64,000 nucleotides of DNA from Margaritifera margaritifera (lineage: Eukaryota; Mollusca; Bivalvia; Unionida; Margaritiferidae). The notes below the pieces were generated by a model. It did not search any database, was not told the DNA's origin, and saw nothing but the letters and a program-made list of their open reading frames with translations. Made by a program: the position numbers and the translations under genes. The number at the start of each line of letters is the position of its first letter. The stretch's first letter is position 1. Where the stretch lies: assembly GCA_029931535.1 (NCBI GenBank), contig JAQPZY010001164.1, positions 912,501-976,500 on the forward strand, given 5' to 3'. Of this stretch, positions 23,964 through 35,592 are shown in pieces.

Positions 23964-25265
23964 ATTCACCACCTGACAAAACATACAGTGTAAATAAACT
24001 TCACTGCAGTCAGATCTGTCAGTCAGACAGACAGAATAAATATATATGGTCTATTCTGTCTGTTAAGACATACAAAATTGACCAAAAACAAACGTGAGGT
24101 CAAACGGTCATGCATTATATTTCCTAATTTCAGCAACTCATGTACACATAAGCAAAATAACCCATACTTAGTGAGAAACAATGAACATCTGAGATATACA
24201 TCAACTCAAACATAATGTTTAAATTGTATCTGAATTAGTTTTATTTTTAAGTCAACAAGATCTTCCTGAGCTAACTTGGACATATGCACACATAATTCCC
24301 TGTACTTGCTTTCTCTGAATCCATGATTTTATCTAAGTTATACAAGAGTTTGAATGATGGCATAAACCAGATCATAACAATGAATAAAATCTAAACAGGT
24401 ACCAGTCTATTATAGTGGTGGAATAAGACAAAGAATCATGTGTTATCATTGACATTCAATCTGAACATGGAGACAAATGTGGGAAACTCACATCTTACCA
24501 AGACACACCTATCCTGACATACAGTGTGCAATTTGGCCTATCCCAGTTAATATTCTGGAATATACAGGGAATATTACATTTTACTCAAGTGTAGAATGTG
24601 CAGGAATATAGATCATGCAAGTCCCTTAATCAAGGTGTTTATTACAGTATTTTTTGTAGAATGATGACACCATGATAACCAAGCAATTGCAATATATGGC
24701 TTTGCCATTGCAAATTCCAATGCTTTTTACTGCATATTCCAACCCCCACCCCATGATCCATCACCACCATTCCCACCCCCTAAAACAGTGAACCAGAGAT
24801 CATAATGCAAAATCTGTCAAATATATAATGTACCTTCCTGTTATGACTGCATATTTAAAGTTGGGTCAGAAAATATTTGGAAATATTGTTGTAATTCAAA
24901 TTTGTGTACATGTGACCCTTGACCCCCTCCCACAAGCTGCAGGGCTGCCAAAAATTAGCAAAAATGTGGTGTGTGATTATTATTAAGCATGGGCTTATTT
25001 TTAGCTAGATATGGTGTTAAAAAACACTTTATGCAAAGCCTCAATCACTGTAAAGAAAGAGAATGTGGATGATGACTGGTTGCAAACCAGATTTTTCTCT
25101 TATCTCTGAACTCAATATTACAATTTATAACAGTATGTTCAGTACAGGTTATACCTATTTTATTCTAACCATGTAAGCATATAAAGTACAACTGATTTTT
25201 TGCATTAAGCTAAATGTATGATTTTAAGATAATAATTTCAAACAGTTACTAATATGTACATATAT
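23964..25265. other. No gene seen
   Basis: AT-rich. No coding fragment or repeat recognised. Confidence 0.5.
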
Positions 25266-25742
25266 GAGTACAATGTATACCAGTACAATGTATAATTAGA
25301 GGACAATGTATACAATATATTACTAGAGTACAATCTCTAAAATGAGTACAATATATTATTAGAGTACTATCCATAATTAGAGTACAATATATTACTAGAG
25401 TACAATGTATAATTAGAGTACAATACACAATTAGAGTACAATATATAGTTAGAGTACAATATATAGTTAGAGTACAATATATAGTTAGAGTACAATATAT
25501 AGTTAGAGTACAATATATAGTTAGAGTACAATATATAGTTAGAGTACATCTATAATTAGAGTAGAATATATTACTAGACTACATTGTATAATTAGAGTAC
25601 AATATATGACTAGAGTACAATGTATAATTAGAGTACAATATATGACTAGAGTACAATGTATAATTAGAGTACAATATATGACTAGAGTACAATGTATAAT
25701 TAGACACTTATATAGTTAGAGTACATTGTATTATTAGACACT
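25266..25742. repeat. 18-bp minisatellite with 36-bp dimers
   Basis: About 25 units of AGAGTACAATATATAGTT and variants (AATTAG, GACTAG, TACTAG). The middle (25430-25540) is nearly homogeneous. The flank around 25570-25700 has a higher-order 36-bp dimer alternating GTATAATT and ATATGACT ends. The open minus frame is a by-product of the period being divisible by three. Confidence 0.95.
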
Positions 25743-27125
25743 TATTGTTAAATTTTTTTATTTTTTTTTACACACTGATAGCAACACCTGCAAGGGGAAA
25801 AGTGATTATGAATATAACTGAAATATACAATTTTCGTTATTACATCACAAAATTGTGTGGTTGCTAAAATCAATACAATAAGTGCATATGTGACACTATA
25901 ACCATTTTATTACACCTGATGTGTCAACTTTCGACTGGATAAATATATTTATGTTAAATGGATTAATATGGAAAAATTATAAGAAATTATTTGGTCACTT
26001 TTTGGAACTTACATTCAAAAGACAATGTTAAACATTAGAAAGCAAATCTTATATAATTATGGGCTTGTGTTGAGTTCAGTATATTGTCATATTCATTTGT
26101 GAAATAGAACATTGGCCAACGTGATGTGAAGGCTGATATCTCTATTGAACAATACAAAAGCCTGTAATAGTTTTATTACTTTCATACCATAATCTTACAC
26201 TACCCCCATGCGGGCACAATATGTTGTTTTACATAGCTGACATCACCGTAAGGATACCAATATGTTGTATTGGTATTGTGCACATATGACCTGTTCAGCT
26301 AATTAGAATTCAGTAATTTTTTATGAAAGTAATACTTTTTTTCTTCATTTCAACTGATTGGACCTATAAAAAAAATTTAAAATGATTTCAATAATTTCAT
26401 AAAAATATTATTTTGTGCCTTTTGTGCATAAAAAATATTTTGACCCCCAAAAATCTGCATATTTGTCAGTACCAGTTTTACTTCTAACTTGGATATCATC
26501 AAACAACTATAGTGAATTAAATGAAAGAAGATGCTCATAGTAAGAGCCCTATTACTAATTACAATTTAATTAAAATTAATTCCACAAAAATTAATTTCCA
26601 ATGTCAATGTGACCCGTCTTTTGATCATTCTGCCATTTTGACCCCTCAGACCTCTTCTTTCAGACCCTCTTTTAACTTTCAAGACAGAAGTTGAGTGGGA
26701 GGGTTATGGGGCTAATGACAACTGCAGATGACCACTAGAGCATTTGGTGAAGATGACTTGACATTAGATTGACCATCTGGCTGAACAAATGGTCAGGATC
26801 AAGATTGTATAATGTATGGCAATTGACCAATGGTCAGCCACACAAGAAGCATTAAAGACACATTAGGAACTGTTAAATGGACATAAAACCAAGTCATAAT
26901 GTGAAAACTGAAATGAAATTAACATTCAAGCTTTCAAAGTGGACATTTGCTTCATTGTAGGAACAGATGTAGTACAGTGGTAAATCTCCATGATGCTTTT
27001 ATCAAGTGACCAATAATCTTCCCTAATAGATTTGGGTACAGTCTTAAAGCAAAAATGTTCTGAAAATTGACAAAAAAAAGCTGCAACATTTTCAGCTTGT
27101 GCCATAACTCTTTACATCAGTCATG
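25743..27125. other. No gene seen
   Basis: AT-rich intergenic or intronic sequence without recognised features. Confidence 0.5.
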
Positions 27126-27360
27126 TACAGCACACACTGTATTATATCTACTCAGACTCCAGTTGTATAGTATCACTTCTGGTTTCATTAGGTCTCTATT
27201 TGCATTTTTTTCATTGTGTACAGTTTGGTACATCTACAACTTGAGGGTTTAGTTTTTAACTTACCAAATTGTACACTCGATTATAGATACAAAAAGTGAC
27301 CTGATGAAACCTGAAGTGATACCAAACATCTGGAGTTGGAGCAGATACAATAGAGTGGCA
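27126..27360. mobile_element. ~235-bp foldback element
   Basis: The left arm (about 27126-27235) contains GTATCACTTCTGGTTTCAT and GTGTACAGTTTGGTA. The right arm (about 27250-27360) contains their complements ATGAAACCTGAAGTGATAC and TACCAAATTGTACAC. The centre is near 27240. Imperfect palindrome, non-coding. Confidence 0.82.
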
Positions 27361-27944
27361 CGTCTCAGGATTAGTGCAAATACTGACAAACAAAATTTTA
27401 AAAAAATCGGTGTCTGAGATCACCACCTTTTTCTGGCTTGTACTTGTTTTGCTTTTTTGTTAGAAAAAAGTCAATGTTATGCCCTTTTTCATACTCTAAA
27501 TTAAAATGGAATAACAAAGCCTTGTCTGCTGTGATTAAAATTACTGAACAGTGTCCAGCATGATGTCTGCGCTCGGACTACTTGGTGAGAAAAAATAAAG
27601 AGCAAAATATAACTCTGGCATGTTTTTAAAGTTTTCAACAACTGAAAAGAAGAGGTCACTGTGTCTTAAGATGCAGTAGTTAACACACATTCACACCAAA
27701 ATGCAATGACACTGTTGATTTTTTTAAAGCTATAGGTACAGGGTAAAAGGTTTCAAGACGTACACATCTGGGAAGATTTTAAACACACGTAAAAGAAAAC
27801 AAAAAGGGTTTAATGGAACGCGAAGTCTCAACTTTTTCAGCCTCAACCTACAACTTTTCTATTGCTTACTATAAAGTGAATTCCGCTTTTCATTTAAAGT
27901 GCATATTACATTTATGGTCGGGCTTTCAACAGTTTCCAAGTTAT
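27361..27944. other. No gene seen
   Basis: AT-rich. No recognised feature before the mariner remnant. Confidence 0.45.
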
Positions 27945-28770
27945 GACACAGGAGCAGGTACTGAGAGACCCAGAGGCCAATGCTTAGTTGCATAAATGAC
28001 TTCATGCTGAAATAGGGTAATATGATTATTGGGTAGAGATCTTGCTGGTTTCAAATTTCTGACTCCTGGGGCAGGGCCATTGGAGGTAAGGACAGACCCA
28101 GGAACCTCTATGTCAACATCATACATTGAATTCATACTCACTGAGTCAGGCACAGCTACCTGAATGATCGGACCTTTTGCTTCGAAAAATAATATGTATA
28201 AAATTCTCTTGACAGTCCAGCTACATCAAGCGAATGTGGTCTCTGCTTGTTTTCTCCCATCCAAACTTTATTATTGTATCTCGAGTCAGATTCAAAAACA
28301 TAAAACCATATTTCATTACCTGTGACAATCTCATTAAAACGTCTCTGGTCACTCTTTTCATATTTAGTGTGTAGATGTTTGGCAATTTTAACCCTAATCT
28401 GGTTTTGATAACCTGTCAACAAATGTGGGACCCATCTTGCACAAATGTTTTTGAGCTTCAAATGATTCTTTGATATAGTAAAAATAGCGAATGAATAATT
28501 GCCCGTGATAATAGAATATCTTCTACTGTGTATCATGCATCAATTGCCCCCTTCACCGCAGCAACTTCCCACTCACCAATCACAGACAATGGTCTTCAAG
28601 AACATGGGTCAACTTCCATGTATTTGCAACCATGTTCAAAATGATGAAACCACCTCAAAATTGTCGGATATGACAGAGAATTGTATCCGCAAACTTTATC
28701 CAAGTCAGCCTAGATATCAGTTGGAAAGTACCCTTAGAGTGCCCGTATTTTACAGTATGATCATTGTACA
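27945..28770 (-). pseudogene. mariner-family transposase remnant
   Basis: On the minus strand a 126-codon frame (28536-28156) contains the mariner hallmark ICARWVPHLLT, then TGNEIWFYVFE, then a Trp-rich stretch and SREFYTYYFS. The next frame continues with GPIIQVAVPDS and the region expected to hold the second catalytic Asp. Upstream (28770-28540) are broken frames where the helix-turn-helix DNA-binding part should be. The transposase would cut and paste DNA at TA sites through a DD34D triad. Here the first Asp (usual TGDE) is Asn (codon 28315-28317) and the ORF is frameshifted, so it is inactive. I did not identify terminal inverted repeats. Confidence 0.88.
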
Positions 28771-28999
28771 GTAGCAGAATTATTTTCCTTCTCCAACATT
28801 TTTACATCACTGTCATTTACCCATGTTATGTCACAAGCATATATCCACAGCTGCAAATTATTTTATAGAACATTATTTTGTCTATCAATTGGCATTAAAT
28901 TTAGTGACAGGTTCAAAGAAACAAAAAAGGTTATAACAAAACATTTAGAACTTTTCAAATGCCCCTCGTATATGTACTATGTTCAGCAGCAATATACTG

Positions 29000-29590
29000 A
29001 AAATTGTGAAAGCAGTTGCATTCACACAATTCTGTCATAAATTGCATCAGTTGAAAGTAGTGAAGGGCAATACCTTACATAAATCAAAGGAATATTAAGT
29101 TTTATCAATACATGTATGTGCATCTTTAGATGAGAAACAAAATATGAACGAAGTTTCACAGCAATTCATAAAAACTGCAAGACAAGTTGCTTCTAGAAGA
29201 TTCTGTTTAATTGCATTCTCCTACAGGACAAAACAGAAAGTAATTCCCCAAAAATTTGTGATAGCACAGTGATTTGTCAATATGCGTATCTTCAGATGAT
29301 AACTATGATGTACAATATCTCATGGTGATCCACTGAAAACTGTGAGATTAGCTGCATTCACAATATTCTGTCATACAAACTACATCCAGCTCCAAGTAAT
29401 AGAACAATAACAGGAGAACAGTGATTTGTAAAAATGCATATCTAAAGATGATGATCATAATATGTACAAAGTTTCACAGCAATCCATCAAAAACTATGGT
29501 ATCAGATGTGTTCACAAGATTCTGTCATACACTTCAATTAGCTGCAAGACAAGAAGGGCAATAACTATAACCAAGAGTATGGTGAACGGC
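29000..29590. repeat. ~165-bp core repeats, family R165
   Basis: Three to four units of the R165 repeat also found at 13-14 kb: GCAATA..CATAAATC, GTGATTTGTCAATATGC, TCTTCAGATGATAACTATGA, TTCACAGCAATCCAT and CACAAGATTCTGTCATACAC. Confidence 0.75.
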
Positions 29591-29689
29591 ACAATATACG
29601 CCTGCCCCATTATTACTAGTTCTCTGTGTAGGCACTAGAAGGGCATAGCTGACTCTGGAGATTATTGACCAATGGGTCTCAATAACCTG

Positions 29690-30400
29690 GACCTATTATC
29701 AAAGTATGAGGTCTTGAACTAAACTTAACAAACAGAAACCATTATTTTCTTATAACACTTACCATTGCCGTGACTTTTGACCTTATGACCCCAGAATCCA
29801 TTGGTTTCTTCATTACCCTTTGTGCAAGCCTTCCACAAATTTTGCTTATGAAACGTACTCTAGAACAAAAGTTATTATGCAAAAACCTATTTCTCTTTCA
29901 GTCAAAATGACCTTGACGTTGAACCTTTCGATCCCAAAATGGACACATCTTTTCAACACCTTAAGTGCAAGCCCTCCACAAACTTTGGTAAAGGTATATG
30001 ATCTAGAACTGAAGTCATAATGCAAAAAACATATTTCTTCTTTCAGTCAGTGACCTTGACCTTTGACCTTTTGACTGCAAAATCAACAGGCTTCTTTCTT
30101 ACCCAAGCTGTAAGTCATCCACAGAATTTGGTGCACATATATGGTCAAAAACTGAATTTTTTTGTAGAAACCAATTTTCTTGTTTCAGGTACAGTGACTT
30201 CAACCTTTCACCTTTTAACCCCAAAATCAATAGGCTTGTTCCTTACCCTAAGTTCAAGCCATTTACAAAAACTGGTCATAACAAATTTTCTTCTTATTGT
30301 CAATGGCCTTCACCTTTGACCTTTTGATCCCGAAACTGATAGGCCTCTTCTTTGCCACAAGTGCAAGCCATCCACAGAGTTTTATAACTGTAGATAGTGG
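29690..30400. repeat. ~145-bp core repeats with a GACCTTGACCTTTGACC motif
   Basis: About five units with ATGACCTTGACCTTTGACCT, TTGA(T/C)CCCAAAATCAATAGG, CTTCTTTCTTACCC, AAGTGCAAGCCATCCACA and TCTAGAACTGAAGT. Several stay open in one plus frame across more than a unit, but the frames carry no domain and are by-products of the repeat. Confidence 0.75.
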
Positions 30401-30460
30401 AAAACTCTACTTATTGTACAGAAATGAGATAGGTAACAAACAGACAACACAACATAAGGG

Positions 30461-30655
30461 CTGTTCCATTTAAATACCGGTATACGTGGTACTCAGAGGA
30501 GGCACTTTTCTTAAACATATGTGCCAGGGTACTCTGATTACTCATAGAGTTCATATGAAGATGATGCAAAATTCTAAACTGCATGTATGGGTGATTACTC
30601 CACATTAAAAGTGCCTTCCCTGAGTCCCAAGTATATTCTACTGGAATAGTACTAA
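30461..30655. mobile_element. ~195-bp foldback element
   Basis: The left end GTTCCATTTAAATACCGGTA plus GTACTCAGAGGAGGCACTTT pairs with the right end AAAAGTGCCTTCCCTGAGTC plus GTATATTCTACTGGAA. The middle is unpaired and non-coding. MITE-like. Confidence 0.78.
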
Positions 30656-30679
30656 TACACTCCACTTAATGGCAGGCAT

Positions 30680-31060
30680 ATACAAATTGCAGGACAGTAA
30701 TTTGTTGATATGTGCATCTTCTGATGATGAAAATAACTTTTTCCAAAAATTTCATGGCAATCCATTGAAATCTGTGGGACTTACTAGATTGTCTTAGCTG
30801 CGGGTAAAACAAGGGTCATAACTCTTTTAAAAAAATTATGGGAGCAAAGTAAATTGTTGATATGCACATATGATAACCATAATATTTAACAAGTTATTGG
30901 AGCAAAGTGAAGTATTGATATGCACAACATGCACATATGATAACCATAATATTTAACAAGTTTCACGGCAATCCATCAAAATCTGGGACTAGTCACATTC
31001 ACAAAATTATGGGATGGATGAAAGAATGGACAAATGGAAGGACAGATGGGTATAAAAACA
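30680..31060. repeat. ~165-bp core repeats, family R165, with the common terminus
   Basis: Two units plus a ~60-bp local duplication (ATATGCACA..ATGATAACCATAATATTTAA twice). Ends in GGGATGGATGAAAGAATGGA, a diverged form of the GATGGATGGACA terminus. Confidence 0.72.
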
Positions 31061-31503
31061 TTAATGTGCACTGATTTTTATCAAAGTATACAGAAATTTG
31101 GTGTAAATTTGCAGTTTCCATTTTCCACTCCCTAAATATAGGAAATGACATCAAATTCCTACCAGTAGTTTTGGTTTTGCATGAAAACTTTAACATGGAG
31201 TTGAAGCCATCAATGCCACCACTGTCATCCACATCATAATGTCTAGCTTTTTCTCCAAAACAGGTAAATCAAAAAACATTAAAAAGTGCATACTCCATGA
31301 AGTGACAACTATGGGATTTGTACTGGTATTTCATCAAATAGATGTGCCACTCAATTCTATGATGCAGCATAAAATATATTAAGGACTAAAATTTCTTTCC
31401 TAAGCACAGACGGGATAGTTCATTGCAGCATAATTGCACTTCCATATACATAAGCATTGATCATATATTTGATGCAACTAATCACATTAATCATTGTTCA
31501 TAC
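31061..31503. other. No gene seen; presumed intron 3' of the exon
   Basis: AT-rich. If the exon at 31504-31745 is real this is the start of its downstream intron on the minus strand. Confidence 0.4.
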
Positions 31504-31745
31504 CTGTAACTGTCTCTCCTTTCCATGTTGTGTGGCTCCCACTACTGTGTGTCTCCGTGGCACAGGTTTGCGGGGTGGTTTGGACTGAGGCTGGGTCTGA
31601 ATGGGTGGCTGTTGTTGTCCCTTGTGCCCAGGAGTCCCATCATAGGTTCGTTCTTTGGAACTCTCTCTGGAGAACCTTTCCTGGCCACTAGAGTAGCCTC
31701 CCCTTGTACTACCCTCATCTGAGTTATCTCCTTTATCATTAGGCA
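31504..31745 (-). CDS. Candidate internal exon, unrecognised Ser/Pro/basic-rich protein
   Basis: On the minus strand a 242-base block is bracketed by a long T tract ending in TTTTCAG (acceptor, exon starts 31745) and CAG/GTATGA (donor, exon ends 31504). The first two bases complete a codon. Then 80 codons run open to a phase-0 donor. The translation is Gly/Ser/Arg-rich first (GSTRGGYSSGQERFSRESSK), then Gln/Pro-rich (QQQPPIQTQPQ), then SKPPRKPVPRRHTVVG, which offers a basic proline-rich SH3-type ligand and an RRxT site of the kind basophilic kinases phosphorylate. The block is visibly more GC-rich than its flanks. It looks like an intrinsically disordered linker of a scaffold or signalling protein, but I do not recognise the gene and find no neighbouring exon in the window. 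Chance is the main alternative. Confidence 0.55.
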
Positions 31746-33204
31746 CTGAAAAAAAAATAGTTTGGTTGAAAGGGTTAGGATTAAACATGAAGCAGCATGT
31801 AGCAAAATTGTACAACCTACTTTTTAGTCTAGTAGAAAAATTGCTTACCATGTGGCGAAAGTATCACTGGTGTTTTTTATTTTCCAAATTCATGGTAGCC
31901 AACATTTTCTACCAGATTTTTCACCAACTAGTAAAACCCAGAAAACAGGTTGCAAATATGCTTCCAGTGCTACTGTGTATATAGAGTATCCATTATACTA
32001 CTACCATCACTTGCCGCCATCTGCCTGCCTAAAACTTACACAAAAACGCCATTTTCTATACTAATAATCACTATTATAATGCCAATCGATTCCATCATTT
32101 ATTTAGTTACACCATTTTTTAAAGAAGTTTATAAACACATGTTCTTCATTGACTTTGTGCAAGAGGAAAAAGCAATGGAAACTAAAGGGACTCGTGTGCT
32201 TTTGATATAATTGTGCTTGCATTTTGGTGTTGAATTTTTGCAAATATCCAGGATTAAATAAAATGTATTTTTATCTTACCAAATCATTTTTATTCTAGAT
32301 TTCACACTTACCCTATTAAATCATTGTTATTCTAGATTTCCTATTTCCCATATTTACTACCTTCCTACCTACCTAACAACCTATCTACTTACCAATCCAT
32401 TTATCTATCCTTGTTTGTAATGATCGGAAAACTCAGAACCCTCTTATACTGCCAACCTCATTGTAATGCCAATTTTGACTACCGGTACACACAAATGTTG
32501 GCATTATAATAGGTTTAGATTTTGATTGTTTTCTGATGAAAAAGATGCATCTAAATATTACATTTTATCACTCGCTAGAGCACCATGTTAAAAAGAATGT
32601 CAAAACAAGTACAATTAATAACAAAAAAAAAATTCAGTGAGATTTAATAGATGAACCACTGTATTATACTAGGCAATTCCCAATGGTCTCATACAAATCT
32701 GTCTGAAAGAAGTTTCATAGCAAGTTTCATGAAAATGTATTGAAAAACATTCATAATTATTTACCTAAATGATGCTTTTAACATGTAAGATGCTGACATA
32801 GTTGATATGGATGCTGGAATGACATTGATCGAGATGATTATCATGTACAGGATCACTGTAGCTTTTCAAAGATAAGACAAAAACAGACAGCAAGTCCCAA
32901 AATACGAGAACTCATAATCTTTATAGGCAATAATAGAGTGCAAATTGTATGAGCGAAGAGTCACTAACCACTGCTGCCGCAAGTACACTTGGAACAACCA
33001 TTAGCAGCTAAGGATTTTCCTAAAATCAGGAACCCTGCAAATTGTGAATTATCTCTCATTGGAAAAGGGGCCATTATCAGCCTTTAAAGACAATAAATCC
33101 GTCTTTGCTGTAGAACATTCTAAGCTTACATGAATATTTGTCAAGGGCTTTTAACGCACTTTCAGCTAAACAATAATTTCAATAACAGAAGATAAATGTG
33201 TAAA
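31746..33204. other. No gene seen; presumed upstream intron
   Basis: AT-rich. Contains a small local duplication near 32270-32340 (AAATCATT.TTATTCTAGATTTC twice). No recognisable exon. Confidence 0.45.
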
Positions 33205-35592
33205 AAGAGGCCCAAGTGGGCCTCAGATTGCTCACCTGGCTGATATCTGCCTAACAGCCAAAATCAAGAGCAGTTGGCCAAATCTGAGCCAGCATGATGC
33301 CTTCTGTACAAATTTCTTTCAATGCTGCTGCTCAAATATGTTAAGAAAACATCTCTTTTGGGGTTTCTCTAGTTTTTGCTTCGTCATCCATATCTGATGG
33401 CACCTCAGTATTATTTGTCCAATATTGAGAGGATTTTATTTGCCAGTATGCTTTCTGTCAAAGTTGGTCAAATTCAGATGAGTGGCTTTACTGAGATAAA
33501 TTTGCTGAAATGTTTTTCTAATTTTAATAATGGTGGCCATATTTGAGGTGAAGTGACATCACTTGCAAAATGTGAGAGCCTTCCAAGGCATGGTGCTTTC
33601 TGTCAAATTTTCTTTAGTGGTTTTTTTTATAAAGAGTCATTTCAAGTTGCTTTTTTTTAAATTTTTATTAGCAGTGGCCATCTTTGATGGCAGATTGGCA
33701 TCATTTGTATCTAACTGAAAGTTGTTAATGCCAGGATGCTTCTTGTCAACTTTGGTATAATTTAGTTCAGTGTCTTGTTTCTTTTTTAGAAGAAAACATT
33801 TATAAACATATATATAGGTTTGTATATTTTTAGTAATGGCTGCCATATTTGATGGCAGATTGGCATCATTTATATCAAACTGGAAGTCCTTTAGTCCAGG
33901 ATGCTTTCTGTCATATTTTGTTAAATTCAAATTTCACTCTAACTTGTAAACAGTGGTACCATTACTACTTTTCAAACATAGTTAACTTCTGTATTATATT
34001 CTGTATATTTTCAGGTATGATGTAAATTGTATATGACATTCAAATGGCAAGCATGGCGATTCAATATATGATTACATGTAATACAGAAATAACAATCTCT
34101 CTCGCTCCCTCTCCTATCCAATTTGTTTTTACATCGCTTAACTAGATGCATTAGGTATTAATATTATTATCGTAATAGTCATATGTTTGTGCTTTGTGTA
34201 TGTGATAACTGTAAGGGAGATGTAAGGGAGAGAACCTTATTGTTGCGATAATGTATAGTCTGATCTCCTTGCCAATTTGTACAAAAATAGGAAAAATAAC
34301 ATGTATGAAATAGAGAAAAAAAAATTAAATTCTGCTGAGCAATTTTTTCAAAATTGTTGCTGAAAGGTTTTTCTATTTTAAGCAATGGTGGCCATATTTG
34401 ATGGCAGTGATTTGTAATAATTGGGATTTAATGCTATTTTTAGCACATGATAGACCATACATGGCATCTGGTATATTGTGGTGGAAGAAGTCTTAGCCTG
34501 GGAAGACACCAGGAAGAACCAGGACATATGGAAAGCTACTGGCAAGCTTTCTCACATACCCACACTGATCGAGCCAAGACTCAAACTCATGCAGACAGAA
34601 GTGAGATGTGAGTGATCTCTTAAGGCAAGTACATTAGACCACTCGGACACCTGGGCTCACCTTAGATGGTAGATTGGCATTATTTGCACAAACTTGAAAG
34701 CCCTTCATTCAAGAATGCTTTTCTTTTAAATCTGGTCAAATTCTGGAGAGCAGTGTTTGATTGAGAGGTTATTTCAAAGTTGTTCTATTTTTAGTAATGG
34801 CAGCCACATTTGATGGAGGATTGGAACCACATTGGTCAAATCTGAAAGCCCTCTAACCCAGGATGTTCTCTGTCAAACTTGATAAATTTCTGTTAAGCAG
34901 TTATTAAGAAGTCATTTAAATATTTTTCTATTTTTAGTACTCGTGGCCATATCTGATGATGGATTGGCATCATTTGTATAAATTTCTAAGCACTTAATGC
35001 CAGGATGCTCTCCGTAAAATTCTGTCATATTCTGTTGAGTGGCTGTTGAAAAGTCATTTAAAGTTTTTTTATATTTTTAGTAACATCAGCCATATTTTAT
35101 GGTGGGTTAGCATTATTTGTACAAATCTGAAATTCCTTTATGCTAGGATGCTTATACTTTCTTTCAAATGATCAAATTCGGTTCAATGGTTTTTGAGAAA
35201 AAAATCTAATAATTTATTTCTATATTTAGTAATGGCAACCATATTTAACAGTGGATCAACATCACTTGAATAAATTTGAAAGATCTTAATGCCAGTATGC
35301 TTTATGTAAAATTTGGTAAAATTCCGCATAATGGTTTCTTGACAAGTTGTTTTTAGGTCTTTCTTTTTTTAGTAATGACAGCCATATTGGATGACATATT
35401 GGCATCAATTTAACAAATCTGAAAAGCCTTGATTCCAGAATGCTCCATACAAAATGATGTGCCAATTGGTCAAGCAGTTTATGAGGTGAAGTTGTAAATA
35501 ACAAGTCTGAACAGACTATGGGGTGTTGCCCAACATATGCATGAAGGACAGTACCATAAGCTCACTTGGTCCTTATGCCAGGTGAGCTGAAA
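33205..35592. mobile_element. 2.4-kb core-repeat element with hairpin cap and inverted ends
   Basis: It opens with the hairpin GAGGCCCAAGTGGGCCTC followed by GATTGCTCACCTGG (about 33210-33240) and closes with ATGCCAGGTGAGCTGAAA (about 35575-35592), the inverse of the opening. In between about a dozen degenerate ~165-190-bp units carry GGTGGCCATATTTGATGGCA, GATTGGCATCATTTGTA, TGCCAGGATGCTTTCTGTCA and GGTCAAATTCTG. Minus-strand open frames such as 33930-33637 are two repeat units read through and are not a protein family I know. A family 2 SINE is inserted at 34408-34664. The layout recalls internally repetitive bivalve elements of the pearl/HINE type; no Rep/helicase is present. Confidence 0.72.
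34408..34664 (-). mobile_element. tRNA-Leu-like SINE, family 2
   Basis: Inserted within a repeat unit of the 33.2-35.6 kb element, flanked by GATGGCAG (34400-34407) and GATGGTAG (34665-34672), probably a diverged target duplication. The minus strand reads head (CCCAGGTGTCCGAGTGGTCT, GAGTTTGAGTCTTGG), body (GAAAGCTTGCCAGTAGCTTT) and tail (AGCATTAAATCCCAATT). Confidence 0.88.

Noticed and set aside
33637..33930. 97-codon minus frame with two similar halves
   Set aside because: Two consecutive units of the ~170-bp core repeat. Other units are out of frame, so coding is not conserved.
33205..35592. Autonomous Helitron or Helentron
   Set aside because: No Rep or helicase motif in any frame; only the non-autonomous layout is supported.
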